Shown piece by piece: positions 8,638 through 17,031 of a stretch of DNA of 64,000 nt. Position 1 is the stretch's first letter. Every line of letters starts with the position of its first letter. Both the position numbers and the translations under genes were made by a program. Source of the DNA: JANXSF01 sp043745195 (GTDB lineage Bacteria; Acidobacteriota; Terriglobia; Bryobacterales; Bryobacteraceae); contig JAYTTF010000285.1 in the NCBI GenBank assembly GCA_043745195.1, positions 32,878-96,877 on the forward strand. The letters run 5' to 3'. Below the pieces are notes generated by a model that did no database searches, was not told the origin of the DNA, and saw only the letters and a program-made list of their open reading frames with translations.

Positions 8638-9725
8638 GCTTCGTCCGTCGATTCCACTAACTTACGAACATCCATAAAATAAATGGCAGGTTTGCCATGC
8701 ATGTCCGATTGAAAAAGAATCCGCTGGCTGGACGGCGTGAACCGAACCTTGGTTTGAACAGGATCGGATGACTTGTGCTCGCACAGCGTCAATTCTCTTT
8801 TCGAATAGCGAATATAGAGCAGCACCACCGGTGAAGCTTTGTTACGGCTTGCGCCCAGAAAAACGCTGGCATCAATATTAGGGATGAAGGTAACGAACTG
8901 ACTGGTTGTTCCTATAAGGGCATCCGCATTTGAATCCGGGGTGTGTTCACGCAGCGAATTCAGCTTGTTCGCTTCATCGGGAATATGAAGGTATTGCACC
9001 GATTCGCCCTCAGGCGACCAGTAGGCGGCAGCAATTTTCCCTGGTGATGTCTTCAGCCGCCGATTCTGTTTAGCATCGTGGTGGACCAGCCACAAAGCAT
9101 TGTCGGCCCGGTATAGAAAGCTAGCACGCTTAGGCCGCGAACCAACCAATTCGATAGGCACCGATTGCTCCGCTAAAGTGACTGATGTTCCTTTAGCCAG
9201 AGAAATCATCCGAAGACGGTATTGCCCATCCTTAGATTCAACGGCAAAGGCGTTCATACCATCATCAGCAACATGCAACCCGGGATGATGACGCCAACCG
9301 CTGGGTGATTCATAAACAGTTCGTTCCCTGCCCCCGGAAAGAGCAGAAACGAACAACCGCTCCTGGTCGTACCAGGCAAAAGAACGATCTTGCGGCAGAA
9401 GCACAAGTGAGTCAGCATCCAGCGCTTCGCACTCGGTCAGTTGTCGCCAATTCGCGTTCTTGATGTCCATACGGAAAGCTTCCAATTTTCCGGTACGGTC
9501 TGATGCAAAGATGTAGAAATCCGAATTTCGAGAAATTATGCGGGCTGGAGAAGCAGGAAGGAAACTGGAATACTTGGCGCTGGTTAGGCGAAGCACTTCA
9601 AACTCGGTAGCCGGGTCTGGATACTTGCCCCTATCGGAAGGCAACTCCTGACCTTTTGTGAGCGATGCGGCGCGGCCAAGGGCCGGGAGAAGGCCCATCA
9701 GCGACCTTCTCGTCCAAGTGGTCAT
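8634..9725 (-). CDS. Exported beta-propeller protein, oligogalacturonate-lyase-like
   Basis: This 363-residue protein has a Tat-like N-terminus ('TRRSLMGLLPALGRAAS'). Repeated TolB/WD40-like blades follow, such as 'FYIFASDRTGKLEAFRMD', 'AAYWSPEGESVQYLHI' and 'RILFQSDMHGKPAIYFMD'. The opening 'YPDPATEFEVLRLTS' resembles acidobacterial proteins annotated as oligogalacturonate lyase family, but catalysis is not demonstrated by motifs visible here. It is the last gene of a minus-strand trio and is 20 bp from the DUF3500 gene. Confidence 0.6.
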   Translation of the reverse strand: MTTWTRRSLMGLLPALGRAASLTKGQELPSDRGKYPDPATEFEVLRLTSAKYSSFLPASPARIISRNSDFYIFASDRTGKLEAFRMDIKNANWRQLTECEALDADSLVLLPQDRSFAWYDQERLFVSALSGGRERTVYESPSGWRHHPGLHVADDGMNAFAVESKDGQYRLRMISLAKGTSVTLAEQSVPIELVGSRPKRASFLYRADNALWLVHHDAKQNRRLKTSPGKIAAAYWSPEGESVQYLHIPDEANKLNSLREHTPDSNADALIGTTSQFVTFIPNIDASVFLGASRNKASPVVLLYIRYSKRELTLCEHKSSDPVQTKVRFTPSSQRILFQSDMHGKPAIYFMDVRKLVESTDEA

Positions 9726-9745
9726 ACCATAAGTATACAGCTTGA

Positions 9746-10780
9746 TTATTTAGCAGGGGAATGAGAAGACGCCATGTGGTCGCCTAACATGTCGTAACCA
9801 AAATCACCGGCAAAGTCACGCCAAACTGAATGCACGTGGTTGTTGTTGTTCTGGGTGTTATCGTATTCCACCAGGAACGTTGGACCTTGCACTCGATAGT
9901 AGTGCGGTCCGCCCTTCTCAGCAACGCCAGCCCAGGCAAAATTGATATTGGAACCAGCCTTCTTGATTTGTTCAAGCCGTACTTGTGCAATCTGATCGGG
10001 CATGTTGTAAGCGTACTCTTCCAGCACATTCTGCAGTAACTTCTTTTGTGCGCTGTTCAATTTTGCAGCGGACAATCCATTGGGTTGACCTTTCAAAGCA
10101 GCCTTCCTGTCAGCCATAGTGAAAATATCTTTGTAGGCGGTTTCGGAAACAACAGCCACCTTTTTCTGATCTGCGGTGAGAGCCATCAGCAGTTCCCTGC
10201 CCTTGTCCTCTTCGGCACCTAAAACGCGAAAACCCTTACGCGGTCCTTTTTGCACTTCTGCAGGATTCGTTCCATAGAAGCTTGGGCTGCCCGCAACTTT
10301 GCCATTTACGATGGTCCAGTTCTGCGCCAGATGATGTCCTTCCACGCGGAAACCCCAAGTGCCATTTTCGGTGGGTGTACCAAATATGGAAAAGAAGTAT
10401 TGTTCAGGATCTCGCACATTCGTTCCAACACCGAGCTCAAGAATACGGAGAACTTCTTCCAAACTCATGATGCTGACAGCTTTGGTGTAGCCCTGTTGGC
10501 TTAAGCCTGAACTGAGCAGCGCCTGTGCAAGATGGCGCTGTTCCTGAGTCATCTGCTTCAACGGAAGACCTTTCCGGACACGAGGGATGAAGTGCCAATT
10601 CAGGCGCTCATCACTAGTAAATTCAAATGTGGTTTTAGCCTTCTGCTCGTCTGACAAAGAAGCCAACAGAGCATTGGCGGCGTTTGACATCACACTTGGC
10701 GAACTGAGGCGATTATAAGCGGACGTCAACAACAAAAAGGCGGCAAGGCCGAGGAAAGACCGAAACATGACAGGGCGCAT
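9746..10780 (-). CDS. DUF3500 family exported protein
   Basis: This 344-residue protein starts with a hydrophobic leader ('FRSFLGLAAFLLLTSA'). It then shows features of the DUF3500 family: 'LNWHFIPRVRKGLPLKQM', 'YFFSIFGTPTENGTWGFRVEGHHLA', split here by the usual spacing, and a C-terminal 'VEYDNTQNNNNHVHSVWRD'. The His-rich end suggests metal binding. The family's function is not established. It lies 22 bp downstream of the M23 peptidase gene and 20 bp upstream of the beta-propeller gene, which suggests one transcript. Confidence 0.82.
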   Translation of the reverse strand: MRPVMFRSFLGLAAFLLLTSAYNRLSSPSVMSNAANALLASLSDEQKAKTTFEFTSDERLNWHFIPRVRKGLPLKQMTQEQRHLAQALLSSGLSQQGYTKAVSIMSLEEVLRILELGVGTNVRDPEQYFFSIFGTPTENGTWGFRVEGHHLAQNWTIVNGKVAGSPSFYGTNPAEVQKGPRKGFRVLGAEEDKGRELLMALTADQKKVAVVSETAYKDIFTMADRKAALKGQPNGLSAAKLNSAQKKLLQNVLEEYAYNMPDQIAQVRLEQIKKAGSNINFAWAGVAEKGGPHYYRVQGPTFLVEYDNTQNNNNHVHSVWRDFAGDFGYDMLGDHMASSHSPAK

Positions 10781-10802
10781 AAGGGGGTCCTTTGAAATTA
10801 AA

Positions 10803-11690
10803 CTAAAACGGCAAATCTTTCTTGACTACCGGAGACACCACAAGGGATTTTGCAAGATACTTATAAGGGTTCACTGGCGCTCCACCTTGGTGCACTTCGT
10901 AGTGTACATGGTTCCCTTGGGTTCTACCAGTGCGGCCAGACCGGCCAATCACTTGACCCCGGCGAACTTCCTGCCCTGGGATTACGTCGAAATTAGACAG
11001 ATGACCGTAGTAAGTCTTCAGGCCGTTGCCGTGATCTACAATCACTAATTTTCCAAAAGTGCCTAACCAATCAGCATGCTCGACTACGCCGTCGGCAGCA
11101 GTCTTCACGGAGGTTCCGTCGGGCGACTCAAGATCAACTCCAGCATGGAACGAATCCCCGCCATTGAATGGATCGGACCGGAAACCAAAACTGGAAACCA
11201 GCCTGCCCTGGACGGGCCAGATGGAAGGCTGAACGTTCACCAACCAGGAATGGGCAACTTTGCGGAAACTGGTATTGAAATGGGCCGTGCGAAGCGAATT
11301 ATAGGTTTCCAGGGTTTGGCCAAAAGTAGGGACAAGACGACCTTCACTGGCAATGCTGCTGGGGCCCTCCAACTTTGCCTTAATCCCGTAAGCTTGTGTT
11401 ACTTCATTCGCAAGAATCTGTAGACTGGCCATCTGTTCACGCTGGGTTTCCGTGGATTTTTGAAGATCCTGATAGCGTCGGCGAAGGCTGTCCGCTTCCT
11501 GGCGAAGAGTATTGTAATTACCCACCTTCCAGGCCATTCGCACGTAACTGGATACGATGCCGGCGACAGAGAAAAGGCCAATCAAGGCTAGGGCCAAAGT
11601 TGCGTACAGGACTTTGTAGGGAACATGGACACGACGAATTCTGCCGTGTAAGGAATGCGCAAGCACCAGGATAAAATAAGGCTGTTTCAT
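10803..11690 (-). CDS. M23 family murein endopeptidase, membrane anchored
   Basis: This 295-residue protein has one N-terminal membrane segment (about residues 27-47) and a coiled-coil stretch rich in Gln/Glu/Arg (about 60-105). The C-terminal LytM/M23 domain carries the zinc ligands: the His and Asp of 'HAGVDLESPDG' near residue 181 and 'HVHYEVH' near residue 262. The family cleaves peptide cross-links of peptidoglycan in the periplasm, or acts as an activator when zinc ligands are missing. The ligands appear intact here. It is the first gene of the minus-strand trio. Confidence 0.88.
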   Translation of the reverse strand: MKQPYFILVLAHSLHGRIRRVHVPYKVLYATLALALIGLFSVAGIVSSYVRMAWKVGNYNTLRQEADSLRRRYQDLQKSTETQREQMASLQILANEVTQAYGIKAKLEGPSSIASEGRLVPTFGQTLETYNSLRTAHFNTSFRKVAHSWLVNVQPSIWPVQGRLVSSFGFRSDPFNGGDSFHAGVDLESPDGTSVKTAADGVVEHADWLGTFGKLVIVDHGNGLKTYYGHLSNFDVIPGQEVRRGQVIGRSGRTGRTQGNHVHYEVHQGGAPVNPYKYLAKSLVVSPVVKKDLPF

Positions 11691-12223
11691 ACAATCACGA
11701 TTAAGATTAAAGTTTCACAACAGTACTATTACAATTCGGAAACTCTATCAGCCAGTGGGGGGTGCAGTCAAGCCGATTTCAGGTACAAAATTGAACCTTT
11801 CCAATTGTACTCCAGTCAGGACTAGACAAGAAGTACCATATCGAACGTGACATATCGTTATTAAAACTAGAATTGTCAATTGGGGCCACCGCCCTACAGG
11901 TGTTGGAATGGGACGGCAAGAGCGTGCGGATTCTCCTCCGTCACTATCTGAGTTTGGGTGCCAAGGTTGCGAACGCGCTACCTGCAACAGTAAAAAACAC
12001 TTCAACGACACCAAAGTCCATTCAATTGAAAGGGTGCGTTGCGAAGAATGAAAGCCCGCATTCCATGACTTCAGCAGCGCGTAAATTGCTCGGAGGATAA
12101 TCCTTGCGCTTTGTTCACTCTTCATCAGAAGTCTTAAAACAAAAATAATTGAATTTGTTTTTGGACTTTGAACCAACCTGATATCGATCTGTAACAGGGA
12201 TATCGTAACTTTATCAACAAGAC
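11691..12223. other. Intergenic region with an orphan C-terminal-looking reading frame
   Basis: A plus-strand frame is open from about 11795 to the stop at 12100. It reads as coherent protein ('LLKLELSIGATALQVLEWDG', then 'ILLRHYLSLGAKVANAL'), but it has no convincing start codon or ribosome site and follows an in-frame stop. It may be the C-terminal remnant of a lost gene; the family is not recognised. The rest appears noncoding and probably carries the promoter of the PHP gene, including TCAGAAGTCT at 12125-12134. Confidence 0.35.
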
Positions 12224-13357
12224 ATGGATCAAACCCCAGTATCGTTTCAATGGCGCAATCCCTCGCAATCGGCCGGATTCCGTCGTGCAGTTTCTCTTCA
12301 CGGACACACCTACTATTCCAAAGAGCTGCTTAACTTCATTCCTCGTTATGCAAGAAATATTCCCGGTTTAAAGCAAGCCGTGGAACGGAAGTGTGCGAAA
12401 TACAAGCAAGTACACGGTGTGGAAATGGATTTCAATCGCGGATGGTGGACGCCTCCTGTTTCCCCGAAAGGCGCGTTTGCACTTGAGCAATCGCAAATTG
12501 CGCTATTGGGGATGGAAGCAATGATCTCCCTTTCTGATCATGACGACATCCAAGCCCCGTTGGAATTGCAGGCTCGCAGTATCGCCGTTCCCATATCCGT
12601 CGAATGGACAGTACCGTTAAGCCAGAGCTTCATCCATTTGGGAATTCACAACCTGCCTGCGAACCTTGCGCCCGAGCTATTTAAAGAAATGCAATCCTTC
12701 ACCGCGCACCCAGAGATGAAGAGACTTTCGGAGTTATTATCGGCGCTGCATGAGATTCCCGAGATTCTGATCGTTCTTAATCATCCTTTGTGGGACGAAC
12801 CAGGAATTGGCGACAAGCTGCATCGCGACATGGTTGATTTGTTTTTGAAAGTGCACGGCGCGTATATCGACGCCCTGGAACTGAATGGCCTACGTCCCTG
12901 GACAGAAAATGCCGAGGTCAAAGCGCTTGCGGCAAGCCTTGGCAAGCCTTCCATTTCGGGGGGCGACCGTCACGCCACAGAGCCGAACGCCTGCTTAAAC
13001 ATTACAAACGCCGCAACGTTCTCAGAGTTCGTCTCAGAAATCCGCGACGGGCATTCGCATTTGTTGTTCATGCCACAATACAGCCAAGCGCCAGGAGCCC
13101 GCATTACGCATATGGTGATCGAAATCATGGCGCATCATCAAGAGCACGATCTGGGGTGGGTGAACTGGTCCGACCGTGTTTTTTATCACACGTTGGACCG
13201 AGGAGTCTTATCGTTGACGGAATGCTGGCTGGGCAAAGGACCCAGTATCGTGCAGGCGTTTGCATTTATCGCGGGAGTGATTAGCCACCGCCGAATCCGG
13301 CCAGCCGTTTCCTATGCTTTCGGACCTGCTCAGGATTTCGCCAGCCCGGCGGTCTGA
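12224..13357 (+). CDS. PHP-domain metal-dependent phosphoesterase-like protein
   Basis: This 377-residue protein carries scattered PHP-fold ligands: the HxH motif in 'SLHGHTYYSKE' (residues 26 and 28), 'LSDHDD' near residue 106, 'VLNHPLWDE' near 185 and 'SGGDRHATEPN' near 249. PHP proteins hydrolyse phosphoester bonds with a trinuclear metal centre. The specific substrate is unknown. The last ~80 residues show no known domain. It is flanked by noncoding DNA on both sides and seems to be a single-gene unit. Confidence 0.7.
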   Translation: MDQTPVSFQWRNPSQSAGFRRAVSLHGHTYYSKELLNFIPRYARNIPGLKQAVERKCAKYKQVHGVEMDFNRGWWTPPVSPKGAFALEQSQIALLGMEAMISLSDHDDIQAPLELQARSIAVPISVEWTVPLSQSFIHLGIHNLPANLAPELFKEMQSFTAHPEMKRLSELLSALHEIPEILIVLNHPLWDEPGIGDKLHRDMVDLFLKVHGAYIDALELNGLRPWTENAEVKALAASLGKPSISGGDRHATEPNACLNITNAATFSEFVSEIRDGHSHLLFMPQYSQAPGARITHMVIEIMAHHQEHDLGWVNWSDRVFYHTLDRGVLSLTECWLGKGPSIVQAFAFIAGVISHRRIRPAVSYAFGPAQDFASPAV

Positions 13358-13673
13358 ACGGACTCGCTTCGACGAATCAACTGCCTTTGTTTCTCAACTG
13401 CATTTCGCCGCGCCGAAGCGGCCTAAATAATTTGATTAACTAAGACAAATCGCAACTCGCGTACCCTGTATGTTGAATGGAAGCAATTAAATGGCGGTGA
13501 GGGTGGGATTTGAACCTCCGGCGCTTTTTGGAATCTGTAAGTTGCGGATTTCAGATACGTGATTGCCATGAGCGCCACCAATGCCAACGTGCATTGCACG
13601 CTGGAGATTCGGATTGATGGGCGGGAACAACACGGCGATACACAGTCACAACTCGTCTGGGGAAGCTCCAAAC
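13358..13673. other. Intergenic region around the tRNA-Ser fragment
   Basis: Apart from the tRNA fragment there is no supported gene. A 51-codon plus-strand frame (13569-13724) and a 113-codon minus-strand frame (13423-13764) overlap each other and the methyltransferase 3' end. Neither has a ribosome site or recognisable motif. Confidence 0.4.
13492..13519 (-). other. 3' fragment of a tRNA-Ser gene (possible att-site remnant)
   Basis: On the minus strand this stretch ends with an acceptor half CCTCACC, discriminator G and CCA, preceded by a T-loop TTCAAAT. This is the 3' quarter of a bacterial tRNA-Ser. The 5' side of the T-stem no longer pairs well, and no D-arm, anticodon arm or variable arm follows. 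Such fragments, covering T-loop to CCA, are typically left by integrases that recombine in tRNA genes. No second copy was found in the window. Confidence 0.5.
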
Positions 13674-15185
13674 TCACGCCCATGGATACTGCTTTTGTTC
13701 TAACAATCCCCAACGACCCATGATTGTAAGAGTCAGGTGAACGAATTCTTCTCCGAAAATACAATGCAGTTCCGGCTGGGAGCGGGATCCATCCAGCGTT
13801 CGCACAAACGTCAACGCTTGGGGATCAAGAGGGAGAGGCAAGTGGTAGGGAGTGGTCAGTGCATCGCGATGACCTGCCTCAAAGCGAGCCAGTGCGTGGG
13901 CCTTTGGGTAGTCAGGAACCCTGGTGTCATATGCAGGCTCCCGCAAGCGGAGGTCAACTTGCCCCGCCTCGAATAGCGTAATCAGATCGTCTGATAGCTG
14001 AGAGCGTGTGGCGGCCGGGGCGTCGCAGCCCTGCTTCGCGAGAAACTCCGTGGCCCTTCGGTGCAGTTCCTCCAGACGCATACCGCGCGGCCACTGCGCT
14101 GCCAATAAAACGATCGCCGCCTTAGTGATGGATGCGTTGAGGGTTATCTCCGCTCCGCCAGTACCATCGAAAAGTTCCACCACTTCGTCGATCAGATTGA
14201 ACGGGTCCGCTTTGGCGTGGAGGGATGTGGCGAGGTGTACTTGTTCAAGAAGTTCGCGATGGGGCGTGGATACGCGAGGGGCATCGGCGCGGCAGAGGAT
14301 GGAAGCGCGAAAGTAGCGGTGGCAGAGGAGGTCGGCGGTTTCCTCCTGCTCAATGCGGTCAAGATTTCGTTTCGCCAATGCGGCCTTTAACTCCTCGGGC
14401 ACGCGGCCTTCCCAACGGCAGAACTGGGCATCGGTCACATAGGCAAGCCCGTGGCGGCGCGCGCGGTCCACGAATTCTCCGAGCCAGAAACCGTCGTTCA
14501 CTTCGGCGAGGTATTCATGGAACACGTAGAAGGGTTTTCCAAGGCGTACGCGTTCGAGTTCTTCGGATAGCAAGACGGCTGAGGCGTAGTTGGAGGTCGG
14601 CATGTCTTGCAAGAGTTGAGTGGCCACCTCGATTGCCTTTTGCGCCTTGTCTTCAATGGCGGCTTCGCGGACTGAGCGAGCACGGAGCAGGGTTTCGCGA
14701 ACGAGGCGGCGGGTGGCCCATCCGGGTTGGGCGTTGTACGAGATGTAGGCGAGGCCGGAAGGGGTGAGGTTCCCGCGGCAGAAATCGAGGATGGCGTCGC
14801 GGGCGTCGTCGGGGACCCAGGAGTAGAGGCCATGGGCGACGATGTAGTCGGACGGTGGCAGGGTTGTTGGGTTGAGGTGGCGGACGTCGGCGTGGAGGAA
14901 TTTAATGTTCGTTAGGCCGAGGGATTCGGCGGCGTTGCGGGCTGAGTTTAGTTGCGCGGTGGAATTGTCTATGCCGAGGAAAGTGGATTCGGGGTGGTAG
15001 AAGGCCAACGCTAGGATGTTGGCTCCATCCCCGCAGCCTAGTTCGGCGAGATGGAAGGAATGCAATGTCGACTGGGCTGCATTCTGCCAGTGGGCACATA
15101 ACTGAAGGTGAATCGGAGACGCAAGTGGAACCGTGGCGCTGCGGTAGGAAACGGCATCATAAGGAGTTTTTATACTAACCAACAT
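13674..15185 (-). CDS. SAM methyltransferase with methyltransferase regulatory domain
   Basis: This 503-residue protein has a class I SAM-dependent methyltransferase domain with motif I 'AELGCGDGAN' near residue 48, an acidic strand 2 'FLGIDNS' and 'DYIVAHGLYSWV'. A methyltransferase regulatory domain (PF10119 type) follows at about 210-310, including 'NDGFWLGEFVDRARRHGLAYV'. A C-terminal winged-helix-like region (about 360-495) completes the architecture seen in some bacterial protein lysine methyltransferases. The substrate is not known. The coding strand is visibly GC-richer than the genes around it, which may indicate separate ancestry. It lies next to the tRNA-Ser fragment. Confidence 0.82.
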   Translation of the reverse strand: MLVSIKTPYDAVSYRSATVPLASPIHLQLCAHWQNAAQSTLHSFHLAELGCGDGANILALAFYHPESTFLGIDNSTAQLNSARNAAESLGLTNIKFLHADVRHLNPTTLPPSDYIVAHGLYSWVPDDARDAILDFCRGNLTPSGLAYISYNAQPGWATRRLVRETLLRARSVREAAIEDKAQKAIEVATQLLQDMPTSNYASAVLLSEELERVRLGKPFYVFHEYLAEVNDGFWLGEFVDRARRHGLAYVTDAQFCRWEGRVPEELKAALAKRNLDRIEQEETADLLCHRYFRASILCRADAPRVSTPHRELLEQVHLATSLHAKADPFNLIDEVVELFDGTGGAEITLNASITKAAIVLLAAQWPRGMRLEELHRRATEFLAKQGCDAPAATRSQLSDDLITLFEAGQVDLRLREPAYDTRVPDYPKAHALARFEAGHRDALTTPYHLPLPLDPQALTFVRTLDGSRSQPELHCIFGEEFVHLTLTIMGRWGLLEQKQYPWA

Positions 15186-15257
15186 TGACGTAATGTGAAA
15201 AATATTTCGTCGAGGCTCTTCTGCGATTGACGAAAAGATTCCCGGGAGCTGTGGCCG

Positions 15258-16169
15258 CTAGCGATCAAAATAAGCAAGCCAATCTGCGGTAATTTCTTCG
15301 TCCGGGAATTTCTTGCTATTTAGAAGAAAAGCTGGATGGTCATGGTTTCTTAGGGCAGCGACTGCTGAACCAACCTTATGGTATGACGCGAGATCATCCT
15401 GCCGGTTTACATCGCCGATAGTGGGTTCCTTACCCGCAATTACGAGTACTCCTTTGGGAAGTATGTCCACGAAGATCCCTTCGTTACTTAGTCTAGCTAC
15501 CAGCGGATTCGAGCCCCCTATCGTTTCAAGCAAATTATTTCCTACAAGCGTGAGCCAGTTTACCCGCTTTAACCCAAAGGGAATCGCCATTAAAGTGATT
15601 GCCACTTCTGGTAACTCAATGCCCGGATAACGTTTCGATATTATGCTCATCTCCTTTCGTGAGGAGACTGCGTATCGGCCCTTGTGATCCCAGTTGATGG
15701 CGTAACCTCCACACCCCGAATGAAATTCCAAATCTCCAACAAGGTTCTTTGCCAAGTTAACCAACTTCACAGGATCGTCTTGAATGAATCCAATAGGCAA
15801 CACGAGTCGAAGCATGCCGGCGGGATTCTCCGGATATTCGACGGCCCAAAAGTGCAGGGCTGTATCTGAAGGCAAATCCGCGTCAGTACCGCTCTCTAAA
15901 GAGAGCGTCATTATGTCTCTCGACCTATCCGGCTGAGAAAGCCAAGCGGGAAGGAGGTTTAAAGTATTACCGGTTACGGCCTCATACGGTCCCATCTCCT
16001 CGGTTGCGTAAAACTTCACCTTGCTTTTGATGATGTCCAGTGCTTTGGAATAAAAATTCGCTACTCCCTCGCTATGGTCGAAAACTGAACCTGTCCAATA
16101 CACTGTTAGATCAAGGCACAGCTTCATATATTCAACGTCGTTCTTTACGAAAATTAGATTGTTACTCAC
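15258..16169 (-). CDS. DUF3396 family type VI immunity protein
   Basis: This 303-residue protein matches the DUF3396 'type VI immunity' family. It has 'RYPGIELPE' in the middle, the hallmark 'LKRVNWLTLVGNNLLETIGG', then 'LPKGVLVIAGKEPTIGDVNR' and a final 'YHKVGSAVAALR'. It lies directly downstream of the PAAR-like VRR-NUC effector, and DUF3396 proteins are known partners of VRR-NUC T6SS nucleases. It should bind the effector in the cytoplasm and protect siblings. The start is GTG. The pair ends the minus-strand T6SS block. Confidence 0.8.
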   Translation of the reverse strand: MSNNLIFVKNDVEYMKLCLDLTVYWTGSVFDHSEGVANFYSKALDIIKSKVKFYATEEMGPYEAVTGNTLNLLPAWLSQPDRSRDIMTLSLESGTDADLPSDTALHFWAVEYPENPAGMLRLVLPIGFIQDDPVKLVNLAKNLVGDLEFHSGCGGYAINWDHKGRYAVSSRKEMSIISKRYPGIELPEVAITLMAIPFGLKRVNWLTLVGNNLLETIGGSNPLVARLSNEGIFVDILPKGVLVIAGKEPTIGDVNRQDDLASYHKVGSAVAALRNHDHPAFLLNSKKFPDEEITADWLAYFDR

Positions 16170-16245
16170 TGGGTGTCCTTTTGGTACGCGCTTTGATCAT
16201 TTCAGAAGCCAGTTACGCCAACTCTTTGAACATGGTCCACTGTTT

Positions 16246-17031
16246 CTAGCAGTCACAATTCTCTTCACTAATTTCGTATGGCGTGCGTCCTGCAAGTCTG
16301 GTCTGCCGTTCGAACTGGTCGTTACGCCAGCGATCCCCTGGCCCCTTAAAGTCGAAACACTGTGCCGGCCGCCCTTCCCCAAGATACAAAGCCGCGTCAG
16401 GGATTGTTACCCTCTCAACACCATTAAAAACATGGGATACACGCGTTTCCGGGGCAAACTTGAGTCCCATTTTATTCAGCTTAGGGTTGTCCTTGAGTCG
16501 CTGTTCAAGCGTATAAGAGCTCTTCCAGTTTTTCAGTTCCTTGCAGAACTCCTCGCAAAGAACCTCAGCTGCTTCCTCAACTTTTTTCTGATCGGCTTGG
16601 TCCAAACCCACCATCGTCGCCCCGGTATTCGGAGGACTTCCGCTCGGCCCGCAGTTGTTCAGCATAGGCTCACCCAACTGGTGAACATTCTTACCCTCAA
16701 TCTGAACCGTCAACGATCCAAACGTGATGAACTTGGTCGGCCCGTGCGTATTGGCGGAAATCAAACCACCGCCGGTCCCTTTGCTGGCCATGTCTCCCAT
16801 GCTCTCGAACGTCGCTCTGCGGATGGCGACTTTGCAACTCTCGATTTCGACGGTGGTTGAGTAATCCTTAGGAGAGTTTCCCGACTTGCCGATGTTGGGC
16901 AATGGCGAAGGAACAAATGGCGCAGGCGGGCCAGGCATCTTACACACGTTCGGAGTCGTTACCTTGGCAATGCCCATGCTGCCAGTAGTAACCGGCGTCT
17001 TAGGCGGATTTACACCGACGCTAATGGACAC
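16246..17031 (-). CDS. PAAR-like (DUF4150) T6SS effector with VRR-NUC nuclease domain
   Basis: This 261-residue protein is a small specialised effector. Residues 1-130 are a DUF4150 PAAR-like spike tip ('TPNVCKMPGPPAPFVPSPLP', 'FESMGDMASKGTGGG', 'TKFITFGSLTVQIEGKNV'). Residues about 140-261 end in a VRR-NUC nuclease pattern: an Asp in 'IPDAALYLG', then 'FDFKGPGDRW' (D-x-K), then the Gln in 'NDQFERQ', closing with 'CDC'. VRR-NUC domains are PD-(D/E)xK nucleases, and in T6SS effectors they damage DNA of target cells. It overlaps the upstream ketosynthase-like gene by 11 bp and precedes its immunity gene. Confidence 0.78.
   Translation of the reverse strand: MSISVGVNPPKTPVTTGSMGIAKVTTPNVCKMPGPPAPFVPSPLPNIGKSGNSPKDYSTTVEIESCKVAIRRATFESMGDMASKGTGGGLISANTHGPTKFITFGSLTVQIEGKNVHQLGEPMLNNCGPSGSPPNTGATMVGLDQADQKKVEEAAEVLCEEFCKELKNWKSSYTLEQRLKDNPKLNKMGLKFAPETRVSHVFNGVERVTIPDAALYLGEGRPAQCFDFKGPGDRWRNDQFERQTRLAGRTPYEISEENCDC

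Noticed and set aside
13423..13764. 113-codon minus-strand frame over the tRNA-Ser fragment
   Set aside because: Cys/Ser-rich translation of tRNA and intergenic DNA, overlapping the methyltransferase end.
14225..14767. Long plus-strand reading frame inside the methyltransferase gene
   Set aside because: Arg/Gly-rich translation opposite a GC-rich gene with clear motifs; a composition artefact.
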